Of a stretch of 64,000 bases of DNA, positions 7,563 through 15,352 are shown one piece after another. Both the position numbers and the translations under genes were made by a program. Under the pieces are notes generated by a model. It ran no database searches. It had not been told where the DNA came from and saw only the letters and a list, made by a program, of their open reading frames with translations. The stretch is from Nonlabens xylanidelens (GTDB lineage Bacteria > Bacteroidota > Bacteroidia > Flavobacteriales > Flavobacteriaceae): NCBI RefSeq assembly GCF_002934445.1, contig NZ_PTJE01000005.1, positions 1 to 64,000 of the forward strand, given 5' to 3'. Every line of letters begins with the position of its first letter. Position 1 is the first letter of the stretch.

Positions 7563-7719
7563 CAATTAGTAGTTTGGGAGTCTTAAAATTGTTAATTTGT
7601 TTATCCTAGAGATTTCTTTATATTTTTCATGGCTATGGAGTAGAGTAATTTTAGTTCGCAATAGGAATAAATTAAAATTTTATAGCGTAGAACTACGGCC
7701 GCAGGTAATTGGCCTGAAC
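7556..7719 (-). repeat. Gene-less cassette, full copy 1
   Basis: This 164-nt unit begins TTCAGGCCAATTA and ends TAATTGGCCTGAAC, its own terminal inverted repeat. It contains no open reading frame of useful length on either strand. Five copies (two full) occur in the array, each joined to a family D site or its remnant on the left. It may carry a promoter or small RNA; I see no convincing signal for either. Confidence 0.7.
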
Positions 7720-7847
7720 GTTGTTGTATAAGATTAGTTGCGTGATTTAAGCACTAAAGTTAGCAAATAAATCACAAATAGAAAGTCCGCGAGGACTTTC
7801 GTAAGTAGGCTAGAACCAGCAATTAATTTTATACGGTGTTGTACACA
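7711..7847 (-). other. attC-like site, family A (copy 3)
   Basis: The cores are GCCTGAAC (AAC 7717-7719) and GTTGTACAC (GTT 7838-7840). The arms TATAAGATTAGTTGC and GCAATTAATTTTATA match at 13 of 15 positions, with 7- and 4-nt spacers. The centre hairpin GAAAGTCC-GCGA-GGACTTTC shows compensatory change relative to copies 1 and 2. Confidence 0.73.
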
Positions 7848-7853
7848 GTATTT

Positions 7854-8477
7854 TTAATTATTATAAGGGTCCATAATTCCAATTGGTTTATGACCTTGTT
7901 CTTTTTTCAATTGTCTTTTATTAAAACTACCTTCAAATTCATTCGAGTATATTGTCAAATTTTCATTAATGTAAAGTTCAAACCTGAACTTTGTTTTAAT
8001 TTTCCCTTTCACGCAAGGTGCTGAAAAATCCCAGTATTCATTCGGTTTTATGTAAACACTATGATAACTATTTCCACACCAACTACTTGGTAGATATTCT
8101 ATGTCTCTCCACTCATTTTTATAGAACACTTGTCTTTTCAAATATAATCTACTGTCTTGTGCTGGTAATTCTGATATTGAATCCGATTTATTAATAATAA
8201 ATACTTTAAAACCTAAAATTCCTTTTTCAAATTCAGCAGTCAATTCAGGTTTTACAATGATTTCTAATTTGTTTGATTTTGAATATTCCGATATTTCAGA
8301 TGTTAGGTTTTTAGGTGAATTTTTATCTTCGTAAAATCCACCAAGAGCAGTCGAGTCAACTTGACTTGTTCCAGCATAAAAATATCCACGTAGTTTAAAC
8401 TTTACATTCAAACATTCTTGTCCAAATGATATTTGAGATGCGAATATTCCAAGTGCAATAAGAATTACTTTTTTCAT
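7854..8477 (-). CDS. Secreted cassette protein of unknown function
   Basis: I place the start at the ATG giving MKKVILIALGIFASQISFGQ, a clean signal peptide, rather than eight codons upstream. That gives 207 residues. After a probable cleavage near SFGQ the mature protein is strand-rich with paired cysteines (QECLNV, SSWCGNSYH, SAPCVKGK), consistent with an exported immunoglobulin-like fold. No lipobox and no sorting domain. The cassette tags are GTTGTACAC and GTGTACAAC. Confidence 0.68.
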   Translation of the reverse strand: MKKVILIALGIFASQISFGQECLNVKFKLRGYFYAGTSQVDSTALGGFYEDKNSPKNLTSEISEYSKSNKLEIIVKPELTAEFEKGILGFKVFIINKSDSISELPAQDSRLYLKRQVFYKNEWRDIEYLPSSWCGNSYHSVYIKPNEYWDFSAPCVKGKIKTKFRFELYINENLTIYSNEFEGSFNKRQLKKEQGHKPIGIMDPYNN

Positions 8478-8572
8478 AAGTTTAAGTTTTGATTCAAACA
8501 TATTGGATTATTATTATCATTTCAAGTTGAATTTAGTCAAAGTACACTTTCGATGAGTGAGTGCGCCGATAT

Positions 8573-8774
8573 TGTGTACAACGGCTCAGTGTATGAAACG
8601 TAGCGTATAAAAATACACTACATTTTGGGTTTATCACAGAGCCAATTTTTTATATTTTGATTTAACTACTCAGTTTTAAAGCCAAATTAAAAACTTGGCG
8701 GTCTCAGCAAATAAAACACAAACTTTTCGATTAAACACTTAACTAGCTATGTTTTATACACCGTGTTGTACCTA
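8573..8774 (-). other. attC-like site, family B (divergent copy 3)
   Basis: The cores are GTGTACAAC (AAC 8580-8582) and GTTGTACC (GTT 8765-8767). The arms are TGTATGAAACGTAGC and GCTATGTTTTATACA. The nested repeat GCCAATTTTTTATATTTT / AAATTAAAAACTTGGC resembles copies 1 and 2 in layout, but the primary sequence has diverged. Confidence 0.68.
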
Positions 8775-8777
8775 GTT

Positions 8778-9203
8778 TTATTTTGGAAGTGAAATATCAG
8801 CCACTTTTTTGATATCACAGCCAATAACGAATATTCGTGTCCTCATGTCTTCAAATCCTCCATATGGGATTTCGTCAGTCCAATATTCAATGTTGCGTTT
8901 TTTTAATTCAGATATTATTTCATTTAATCGATGCTTTTCTTTTATCATTCCGATATAATTCCGATTTGCATATTGGTCAGATTTTATTTGGTCAAATGCA
9001 TAATTTACTGCTTCTTCCTCAGTTTTGAAGTATTTTAAGGTTCGTCTTTCACCACGCTCTGTATAATACCAAGAATATAAACCACCATTATTATCAAGTC
9101 CAAAACCATTGTGGATAAAACTTCCATTAATGCTATAACTGTTAAAAGTATAACAATTAGATTTCATCCATTGTTCAAGTTCTATTTCTGTCTCTATTTT
9201 CAT
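8778..9203 (-). CDS. Immunity-protein-like cassette protein (tentative)
   Basis: The protein has 141 residues, is soluble and begins with ELEQWMKSN. The central segment GGLYSWYYTERGERRTLKYF followed by TEEEAVNYAFDQI resembles the strand-strand-helix core of several polymorphic-toxin immunity families, in which a tyrosine/arginine-rich hairpin precedes a helix. I cannot name the exact Pfam family. A C-terminal domain follows (ELKKRNIEYWTDEIPYGGF, then MRTRIFVIGCDIKKV). No toxin gene is adjacent. The cassette tags are GTTGTACC and GGTACAAC. Confidence 0.5.
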   Translation of the reverse strand: MKIETEIELEQWMKSNCYTFNSYSINGSFIHNGFGLDNNGGLYSWYYTERGERRTLKYFKTEEEAVNYAFDQIKSDQYANRNYIGMIKEKHRLNEIISELKKRNIEYWTDEIPYGGFEDMRTRIFVIGCDIKKVADISLPK

Positions 9204-9215
9204 TCAGTATTTAAT

Positions 9216-9455
9216 TGGGTACAACGGGCAAAGGTATAAGGCGTGTGAGGCGTTTTGCTTTGTATCCCAATGTTAGAGATGTTAATTTAGGATTTTAAAG
9301 ATAGACTAAATTTGAATTATACAGCCTCACAGGTAGCCTTTAAAACGCCTGATACGCTTTATGCTTTGTTCACGCCAGTTATTTGTGGCAGCATGACAAA
9401 AGCAAGTATGCACCGGATTTAAGACGAGGCGTTTTACACCTTTGCCCGTTCAGGC
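9216..9455 (-). other. attC-like site, family D (copy 2, full length)
   Basis: The cores are GGTACAAC (AAC 9223-9225) and GTTCAGG (GTT 9448-9450). It is essentially identical to the copy at 7325 and is followed on the right by another copy of the same gene-less cassette. Confidence 0.7.
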
Positions 9456-9612
9456 CAATTAGTAGTTTGGGAGTCTTAAAATTGTTAATTTGTTTAGCCT
9501 AGAGATAGCTTTATATTTTTCATGGCTATGGAGTAGAGTAATTTTAGTTCGCAATAGGAACAAATTAAAATTTTATAGCGTAGAACTACGGCCGCAGGTA
9601 ATTGGCCTGAAC
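9449..9612 (-). repeat. Gene-less cassette, full copy 2
   Basis: This has the same 164-nt length and nearly the same sequence as 7556-7719, with a few substitutions (for example GTTTAGCC for GTTTATCC). Its ends again read TTCAGGCCAATTA and TAATTGGCCTGAAC. The site on its right is family C here, but family A at the first copy. Confidence 0.7.
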
Positions 9613-9800
9613 GTTCAGTATAAGAAACGTAGGGCAGGTGATAAGCGATACGTTTCGGATTGATACTAAGCCAAATATAATATTTTGCTTTTATCTTTTT
9701 TGTTGAAAATGTTAAATTTTATATTTGGTGACTTCATAAATAAACACAGACCTTTAGGCAAGCCTAATCTGCCCTATGTTTTTTATACACTGTTATGTAG
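9603..9800 (-). other. attC-like site, family C (copy 2)
   Basis: The cores are GCCTGAAC (AAC 9610-9612) and GTTATGTAGC (GTT 9792-9794). The arms TATAAGAAACGTAGGG and CCCTATGTTTTTTATA and the nested central repeat are as in 4287-4483. Confidence 0.7.
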
Positions 9801-11679
9801 CGTTTATTTTTAGTCTAATTTTAGCTCCAAATCCTTTAACAGGTTTGTTTCTGTAACCTATCGCATTTTTATTTAATGTTTTGACGAAATAATCATTCAA
9901 GTCTTTTTTCGCAACATTTTCTCTGTTTCTCTTGACGTTTTTTGTTTCATTAAACTCAATGATTAAATCTGATTTACTAATTTTAATGATTACAGAATCA
10001 ATATCTGTAACAAGTCTTTCGTTGGGTGATTTCGAAAAATCGTAAATATTAATTCTGCACATTGAACAGATTATATAACCATCATATTCTTTAGGAATCA
10101 TTTTTTCAATTTGCTTTATTTCAAATTGTCTGTCTTTATTCGTTTCAAAAGTTAAAGCTTTTTTTATGTTAGAATTTATATTGTTAAACTTTAAATCATT
10201 TAATTTTATTCCAACCAAATTGTATGGAACATTTGTGTCTGTTATTTCGAAGGTAAATTTAGAATCTAAGAAATAGGTAATTATTGAAGATAGTAAAGCC
10301 CTAAATGCAGGTAATATTTTTTTATTAATCTTTTCCAGCACATCGGAACCTAAGAAACCAAGAGAATTTTGAATAATTTCGTCTATTTCAGATTCTGAAG
10401 TTATTTTTTCTTTTAATTCTTCTGTTAAACCAGATATAAGTCTTTCATATTGTTTTATTTCATTGTTTACGGTTTCCTTTATTTGATTTTCTAATATTTG
10501 ACAAATATTAAAAATAAAAATAGGTAAGTTGTTTTTTTTGAATTTTTTGTCAATAAAGAAATCATAAACTTTTTCATTCGTTTTAGGATTGAAATCTAAA
10601 GAAGCTTCTACAGGATTACATTTCCGTTTTACTGTTTGAATATTTCTATATTCATTAAGAATAGATTTACGTTTTATATTATTTTCTTTGATTTTAAATC
10701 TAAAAAAATGTGTTAGTTCAATATCATCACTTTCCCTTAACCCTTTGTCAAATGCTTTTTCTAATATTTCTCTGTAATTCTTTTTTTTCGCAGGTAAAGA
10801 TTTAATAAAATTAAGACTATTAAGTTCGTATTCTTTTTGTTTGGTTAAAACTTCTTTATTTAAATAAACTTCATTTATTAATACTGAAACTAAAGGGTCT
10901 AATACATTAAAGACACTTTTGTTTTTTAATTTACTTTCATAGACATCTACAGACATCAATGTAGATAATGGGTTTATAGTAAATGGAATATGTGTATTAT
11001 GACCATCAATAGAAATTATAGCTATTTCTCTTGCGTAATAAGCTAAATGCTTAAGTAACTCTAACTTTGTTTGATTTACTCTTGTAGTTGTTTTACCTAA
11101 TAAGAATAACTTATAAATTTTAATTATTTGCTTTTTCTTTGTGACACTTTTAATCTTTTTGTTAATTCTCCATAGAGTAAGGATGTGATGGAAATTAGGG
11201 TAATCAAATGAATCGATAACATTTAAAGCATAATCTTTTAAATCTTTATCATCTATACTATTAATCAATTCAGATTTAAAACCTCTTCTTTCATTAGTAA
11301 ATAATAGAAGTGCTTTTTCGTCTCCAATGGTTTTAAAAGTATGACCGAAGTTTGAAAGTAAAAACCAAGTTTTGATAAGTGAGTTCCCAAAATATTCTTT
11401 TCCGTCAATTTTGATAGACCCGATTGCATTTGGTGTTCCTTTGTATGTGTTTTCAATTACGTCAATCAAGAAACATTGAAGCATTAAATATTCATATCTT
11501 GAATGGTTTGAACTTTCTAAAACATCAGCAATAACACCTAAATGTTTCATAGACTTTTGCCTCTCAAATTCTAATTCTTTTTCATAGATTTTAATTATTT
11601 CAGAGGATATTCCATAAAAGTTTATTCTAATATTACCAATAAAAGATAGGTTTATTTTTTTTGAATAAGAATTTTTCAT
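9793..11679 (-). CDS. Large cassette protein of unknown function, possible degenerate HD-domain region
   Basis: At 628 residues this is by far the largest cassette gene. It has no signal peptide or membrane helices and is rich in K, N and I. Residues about 55-130 contain SSNHSRYEYLMLQC and LLSNFGHTFKTIGDEKALL, spaced like the HSR and LLHDIGH...E motifs of HD phosphohydrolases; the key HD pair reads NF here, so catalysis by that route is doubtful. A conserved-looking SIDGHNTHIPFTINPLSTL follows. The TAA stop is part of the site core. The cassette tags are GTTATGTAGC and GCTACATAAC. The domain idea is inference. Confidence 0.65.
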   Translation of the reverse strand: MKNSYSKKINLSFIGNIRINFYGISSEIIKIYEKELEFERQKSMKHLGVIADVLESSNHSRYEYLMLQCFLIDVIENTYKGTPNAIGSIKIDGKEYFGNSLIKTWFLLSNFGHTFKTIGDEKALLLFTNERRGFKSELINSIDDKDLKDYALNVIDSFDYPNFHHILTLWRINKKIKSVTKKKQIIKIYKLFLLGKTTTRVNQTKLELLKHLAYYAREIAIISIDGHNTHIPFTINPLSTLMSVDVYESKLKNKSVFNVLDPLVSVLINEVYLNKEVLTKQKEYELNSLNFIKSLPAKKKNYREILEKAFDKGLRESDDIELTHFFRFKIKENNIKRKSILNEYRNIQTVKRKCNPVEASLDFNPKTNEKVYDFFIDKKFKKNNLPIFIFNICQILENQIKETVNNEIKQYERLISGLTEELKEKITSESEIDEIIQNSLGFLGSDVLEKINKKILPAFRALLSSIITYFLDSKFTFEITDTNVPYNLVGIKLNDLKFNNINSNIKKALTFETNKDRQFEIKQIEKMIPKEYDGYIICSMCRINIYDFSKSPNERLVTDIDSVIIKISKSDLIIEFNETKNVKRNRENVAKKDLNDYFVKTLNKNAIGYRNKPVKGFGAKIRLKINAT

Positions 11680-11694
11680 AGTCTTTTTTGGTAA

Positions 11695-11834
11695 TGCTAC
11701 ATAACGTTGTTGTATATGGTTTGTTGCGTGTTTTAAGCACCTAATTTAGCAAATAAAAACCGAATAGAATATTCCGCAGGAATGTTCGTAAGTAGGCTAA
11801 AACTAGCAATAAATTATATACGGTGTTACCACAC
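11695..11834 (-). other. attC-like site, family A (copy 4)
   Basis: The cores are GCTACATAAC (AAC 11703-11705) and GTTACCACAC (GTT 11825-11827). The arms are as in copy 1. The centre hairpin AATATTCC-GCA-GGAATGTT differs in sequence but keeps its pairing. Confidence 0.72.
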
Positions 11835-12629
11835 GTTTTTTATTTTTTCAATTCGTTCGGGATATTTTCCGTTTTCTAAAAATTCGTTAAATTCTTTTCC
11901 AGTAAATTTTACATTCCCAGAATTTATTGTTGTGTTTTTCCAATTTGAAACTATTAATTGAATGGAATTAAACAACTCTTTATTTTCGTCTCCATTTTCA
12001 ATTCCTATTCGTAATTCTCCATTTTCTAAACCGATAAATTTGAAAAACAAACCTTTTTGAGTTTCACTTATTTTATTTAGAGTTTGGATAAAATATCCAC
12101 TATAATCTGGATATGGAACATTTTCGGATTGAATAAGTTCGCTCGCAAAATATCTAAAACCTGTTTTAAAACCATATTCTTCAAGTTTTTCAATCCAATA
12201 ATTGGCTGTTGGAACTTCTTTTTCGGTTGTTGTGATATAAATCTCACGGTTACTAATCCAAGGTTTTGTATAGGTTTGAGTGATTTTCGGTTCGCTAATT
12301 TCTATGGATTCACAATTCAATTCAAACACACTTTCTGTATCGAATTTTAAACCAATTCCTTTTTCCGTTAAGTCAATTCCGTTAATACAAGATTCTTTTG
12401 TTGGTGAGAATTGTTCTTTTTTATAAGTCCAATTCGTAAGTCCGATTGGTTTTAAACTAAACTCCTTTAATTCTTGTTTTTCTCCTGCGACATATGTTCC
12501 AACTGTTTGATATCCGACGACAATTTCAAGTCCGCTTTTTGAATCATTAATTTCAGATATAAATCCGTCTTCAAACCAATAATTTTGGTCGAGCCATTTC
12601 TCTAATTTAGTTCTGTTTTCGATGTTCAT
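11826..12629 (-). CDS. Cassette protein of unknown function
   Basis: The protein has 267 residues, is soluble and probably cytoplasmic. It has alternating strand segments (SGLEIVVGYQTVGTYVAGEK, GIGLKFDTESVFELNCESI, KGLFFKFIGLENGELRIGI), suggesting two beta-rich domains, the second followed by VKFTGKEFNEFLENG. No family recognised. Its TAA stop is formed by the site core (GTGTGGTAAC on the minus strand), and the start lies 12 nt from the opposite core. Confidence 0.66.
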   Translation of the reverse strand: MNIENRTKLEKWLDQNYWFEDGFISEINDSKSGLEIVVGYQTVGTYVAGEKQELKEFSLKPIGLTNWTYKKEQFSPTKESCINGIDLTEKGIGLKFDTESVFELNCESIEISEPKITQTYTKPWISNREIYITTTEKEVPTANYWIEKLEEYGFKTGFRYFASELIQSENVPYPDYSGYFIQTLNKISETQKGLFFKFIGLENGELRIGIENGDENKELFNSIQLIVSNWKNTTINSGNVKFTGKEFNEFLENGKYPERIEKIKNVW

Positions 12630-12634
12630 TCAAA

Positions 12635-12875
12635 TGTGTGGTAACGGGCAAAGGTATAAGGCGTGTGAGGCGTTTTGCTTTGTATCCCAATGTTAGAGAT
12701 GTTAATTTAGGATTTTAAAGATAGACTAATTATGAATTATACAGCCTCACAGGTAGCGTTTAAAACGCCTGATACGCTTTATGCTTTGTTCACGCCAGTT
12801 ATTTGTGGCAGCATGACAAAAGTAAGTATGCACCGGATTTAAGACGAGGCGTTTTACACCTTTGCCTGTTCAGGC
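12635..12875 (-). other. attC-like site, family D (copy 3, full length)
   Basis: The cores are GTGTGGTAAC (AAC 12643-12645) and GTTCAGG (GTT 12868-12870). It is nearly identical to copies 1 and 2. A variant CACCTTTGCCT precedes GTT, shared with the short copy at 2336. Confidence 0.7.
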
Positions 12876-12901
12876 CAATTAGTAGTTTGGGAGTCTTAAA
12901 A
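12869..12901 (-). repeat. Gene-less cassette, truncated copy
   Basis: The sequence has the same content and the same TCTTAAAA end point (12894-12901) as the copy at 2390-2422, followed by the same IS110 fragment. Confidence 0.7.
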
Positions 12902-13006
12902 CAGGCTTTTGCCATAGCAAAATCAGGATTAATATACGATGACGGATATAGAAGTGTACTGGTTAGAAATTAAGTGAAATTCGCTTGTTTTTTACCACAG
13001 TTCTTT
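12894..13006 (+). mobile_element. IS110 3'-end remnant (113 nt), second copy
   Basis: This equals 283-395 and 2415-2527 apart from single-base changes (for example TGCCATAGC for TGCTATAGC). It ends ACAGTTCTTT against GTT at 13007. It shares its left junction exactly with the 2415 copy, so the two derive from one rearranged ancestor. Confidence 0.8.
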
Positions 13007-13007
13007 G

Positions 13008-14270
13008 TTATTCGAAGTATTTTTTTGCTTTCAGTAGATAATATATTCCATCTTTTTTATTTTTTTTGTTATTAGAATAATATTCAAATGCTGTATTAAA
13101 ACTAATTATTCCGATACTCACTAAATAAATTAGGGTATTTGATATATCGTTTGATAGTGTAAGTAGAAGTGGGGAATATGATCTTGGATCACGGATTTCA
13201 GTTATTAGAGATTTAGCAACTGTCAGCTTTGTATCACCAAGTTTCTCAGATAGATTTTCAATCAGAGGTTTGACTTTTAGTTCTACGATCTTTTGAGCGT
13301 TTAAAGAAATAAACTCTGAATCATAATTTGATAAAAGATTTAAAGTGATTTCCTCAAGAGTTAATTTAAATTCCTTCAACTCATCTTTAGATTTGTTTCT
13401 AAATTCTAATATTTCGTGTGTAGGTATATTACTTAAATTTGGAATTCCAATTTTTATAGCTTGATGTACTAAAAATGGATTTACCTGAAATTGATTCTGA
13501 AATTCATTTTTTACTTTCAAAAAATGGGCATCTTGTGATGTATTAAATATAATTTCATTCATTATATTACTCGTAGTAATTGTACTATGTCCTAAGCTGT
13601 TAGCATCTATGTAAGATTGAATTAATTTACCTAAATATTCTTTTACCTCAAATAAATCATCTTTGTAAGTTGATTTAATGTCTTCAAATGTATTAGAAGT
13701 AGCTGTTCTTCTAAGATGTGGACTATTTAAAATTAAATTATGGAAAGCTCTTTGCTTTAAAATTTCTTTTTTTAGATACGATATCTCAGAGCTAAATATA
13801 TTGGAAGAAGTAAGAGAGTTTATTTGAGTATTTAATGCATCGTTATTTATAAAATATACTTGTTCATTAGGATTTTTTGGTAAGATCTTTTTGTCATCTC
13901 CATAAATTAACTTTGATTTTTGTACTGGCACAAACGGTTTGCGATTAACCTTATAGTATTTTGTAGGAATATTTATTAATTCGCCAAAATCAATACTGTA
14001 CTCAATTAGATTTTCATCTTCAAGTGGTTTTAAATGAGTTTTAAACTCGTCACTTAAAAAATCACCTGATTTAATGATAGAATTCTGTTTGTAAAATTTC
14101 TTTTTGCCTAAAGAATCAATTTTTTCGATGATTTGAGAATTTTCATCTTCAACGGAATGTATATATGGCTGTTCTACGATATCAATACGATCGAAGTATA
14201 ATGCTAAAGCTTTAACATCATTATAATCTTCATTGAATTTGTGAGAAATATATTTTACTTTATTATCCAT
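13008..14270 (-). CDS. Cassette protein of unknown function
   Basis: The protein has 420 residues, is soluble and mostly helical. The N-terminus, YNDVKALALYFDRIDIVEQP, resembles large uncharacterised proteins that open with a short strand-helix describing a 'side'. The C-terminal half has a long amphipathic region, ILEFRNKSKDELKEFKLTLE, and a hydrophobic stretch, LIYLVSIGIISFNTAFEYY. I cannot place it in a family with confidence. The stop TAA coincides with the site core. The flanking tags GTTATTCGAA and TTTCGCATAAC match imperfectly, possibly because the IS110 event altered the left core. Confidence 0.65.
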   Translation of the reverse strand: MDNKVKYISHKFNEDYNDVKALALYFDRIDIVEQPYIHSVEDENSQIIEKIDSLGKKKFYKQNSIIKSGDFLSDEFKTHLKPLEDENLIEYSIDFGELINIPTKYYKVNRKPFVPVQKSKLIYGDDKKILPKNPNEQVYFINNDALNTQINSLTSSNIFSSEISYLKKEILKQRAFHNLILNSPHLRRTATSNTFEDIKSTYKDDLFEVKEYLGKLIQSYIDANSLGHSTITTSNIMNEIIFNTSQDAHFLKVKNEFQNQFQVNPFLVHQAIKIGIPNLSNIPTHEILEFRNKSKDELKEFKLTLEEITLNLLSNYDSEFISLNAQKIVELKVKPLIENLSEKLGDTKLTVAKSLITEIRDPRSYSPLLLTLSNDISNTLIYLVSIGIISFNTAFEYYSNNKKNKKDGIYYLLKAKKYFE

Positions 14271-14286
14271 ATGAGTATTTTGATAT

Positions 14287-14424
14287 TTCGCATAACGGTT
14301 AGGTATAAGAGCAGTAAGCAGATAATTCCGAAGGAATTGCTGCCACGCCCTAAAAATAGCAAAAGCGCAATGAATTTCGAAGAAATTCAGCAGTGCTTAT
14401 TGCTTTTATGCGGTGTTATGCAAT
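14287..14424 (-). other. attC-like site, family F
   Basis: The cores are CGCATAAC (AAC 14294-14296) and GTTATGC (GTT 14415-14417). The arms TATAAGAGCAGTAAGC and GCTTATTGCTTTTATG have 7- and 4-nt spacers. Inner hairpin pieces are AATTCCGAAGGAATT and GAATTTCGAAGAAATTC. Higher GC than its neighbours. Confidence 0.7.
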
Positions 14425-14695
14425 GGTGGCGCTCTCAATATTGTCACGTTTAGATTCCGCTGTTGGGGCGTTGCTAGTGTAATATTCCTCATTGCCGCTT
14501 TACTTGTCAATTCCGCCTGAGTGGGAGAGAACCGCTTAAATTTCGCAATCGTTTTCAGATCCGCAAAGTTTTTATAAATTCCGCCCGCATTCCATTTATT
14601 AGTTTGCTTGCGGTTTGCGAAATTGCAACTCACATTCTCATTTACAACGCCACAAAACTCCATCACAAAATCGCAATCCTGCCATCTTGCATAAC
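14416..14695 (-). other. Cassette without a confident gene
   Basis: This 280-nt unit lies between GTTATGCAA and TTGCATAAC. Its only frame of note (minus strand, from an ATG at 14666 to a stop at 14406 inside the neighbouring site) encodes 86 residues of low-complexity appearance and runs through the site core. I do not call it a gene. The base composition is more GC-rich than the other cassettes. Confidence 0.45.
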
Positions 14696-14746
14696 GGTAA
14701 GGCTATGATTCGTTTCAGTCATCAAGCCTTACCGTAAATTCTTAAT
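14688..14746. other. Truncated site or hairpin at cassette edge
   Basis: The core TTGCATAAC (AAC 14693-14695) is followed by the perfect short inverted repeat ACGGTAAGGCT / AAGCCTTACCGT. No GTT core follows (GTAAATTC instead), so this looks like a collapsed or mutated recombination site. Confidence 0.45.
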
Positions 14747-15148
14747 TGATGGCTCTAAAGATATTACTTTGATCTAAATTACTGTTCTATCTTTAAAATG
14801 AATTATAGCGAGTGTTGTGAAATGTCAAGCATTTGCCACACTGCCATACATAATAACAAAACTTCATAAGGAATCTATGCCCTTTATACCTGAGTATAAG
14901 GGACGTTGATTCCTGTAAGATCATTCTGTATCTGACATATTAACAGCATGTTACTTTGGAATTCAATACTGAAAATACTAACTTTCAAGTTGTTTGTACG
15001 TTCTTACGTTCTGAAAATACGAGTTTTCAACCATGCAATCGAAACAACTTGCAAGGTCTTTCAACAGTTTTTATATCCATAATAGCATAGCTATAATAAA
15101 CCTAGTTATAAATGAATCGGTGAATTTCAATGTTGCGAAATCTTTGAT
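14747..15148. other. Non-coding stretch with several inverted repeats
   Basis: No gene is recognised. Inverted repeats include CCTTTATACC-TGA-GTATAAGG near 14881-14901 and a larger stem, TCAAGTTGTTT / AAACAACTTG, spanning about 14984-15053. A mini-unit bounded by GTTGC (15132) and GCAAC (15158) precedes the family E site. It could be eroded cassettes or a structured RNA. Confidence 0.4.
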
Positions 15149-15350
15149 TTTTTGCAACGGTTGAGCTATGAACAGTACGGGAGCAAACTGGCGTTTGCTT
15201 TCCGCCAAGCACATAGCGAAATCTTTTGGTTTTGTTTTTTCTTTTTTTGTTCAAAAGCGAAATCCCAAAGATTTCGCGACCTCATAAAAATACGCAAACC
15301 CTGCGATTAAGCCCGAAGCCCGTATTGTTTATAGGTTTTGTTGTAAAACG
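15149..15350 (-). other. attC-like site, family E
   Basis: The cores are TTGCAAC (AAC 15156-15158) and GTTGTAAAACG (GTT 15340-15342). The arms are CTATGAACAGTACGGG and CCCGTATTGTTTATAG. Inner repeats are GCGAAATCTTTTGG and CCAAAGATTTCGC. Spacers are 7 and 5 nt. Confidence 0.7.
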
Positions 15351-15352
15351 TT

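Noticed and set aside
14406-14666. 86-codon minus-strand frame
   Set aside because: It crosses the site core and stops inside the family F arm. Its composition (N-, T- and R-rich, no domain) looks like a chance frame in a non-coding cassette.
1351-15350. CRISPR array
   Set aside because: The repeated units are 130-240 bp, imperfect and separated by whole genes. There are no short direct repeats with uniform spacers and no cas genes.
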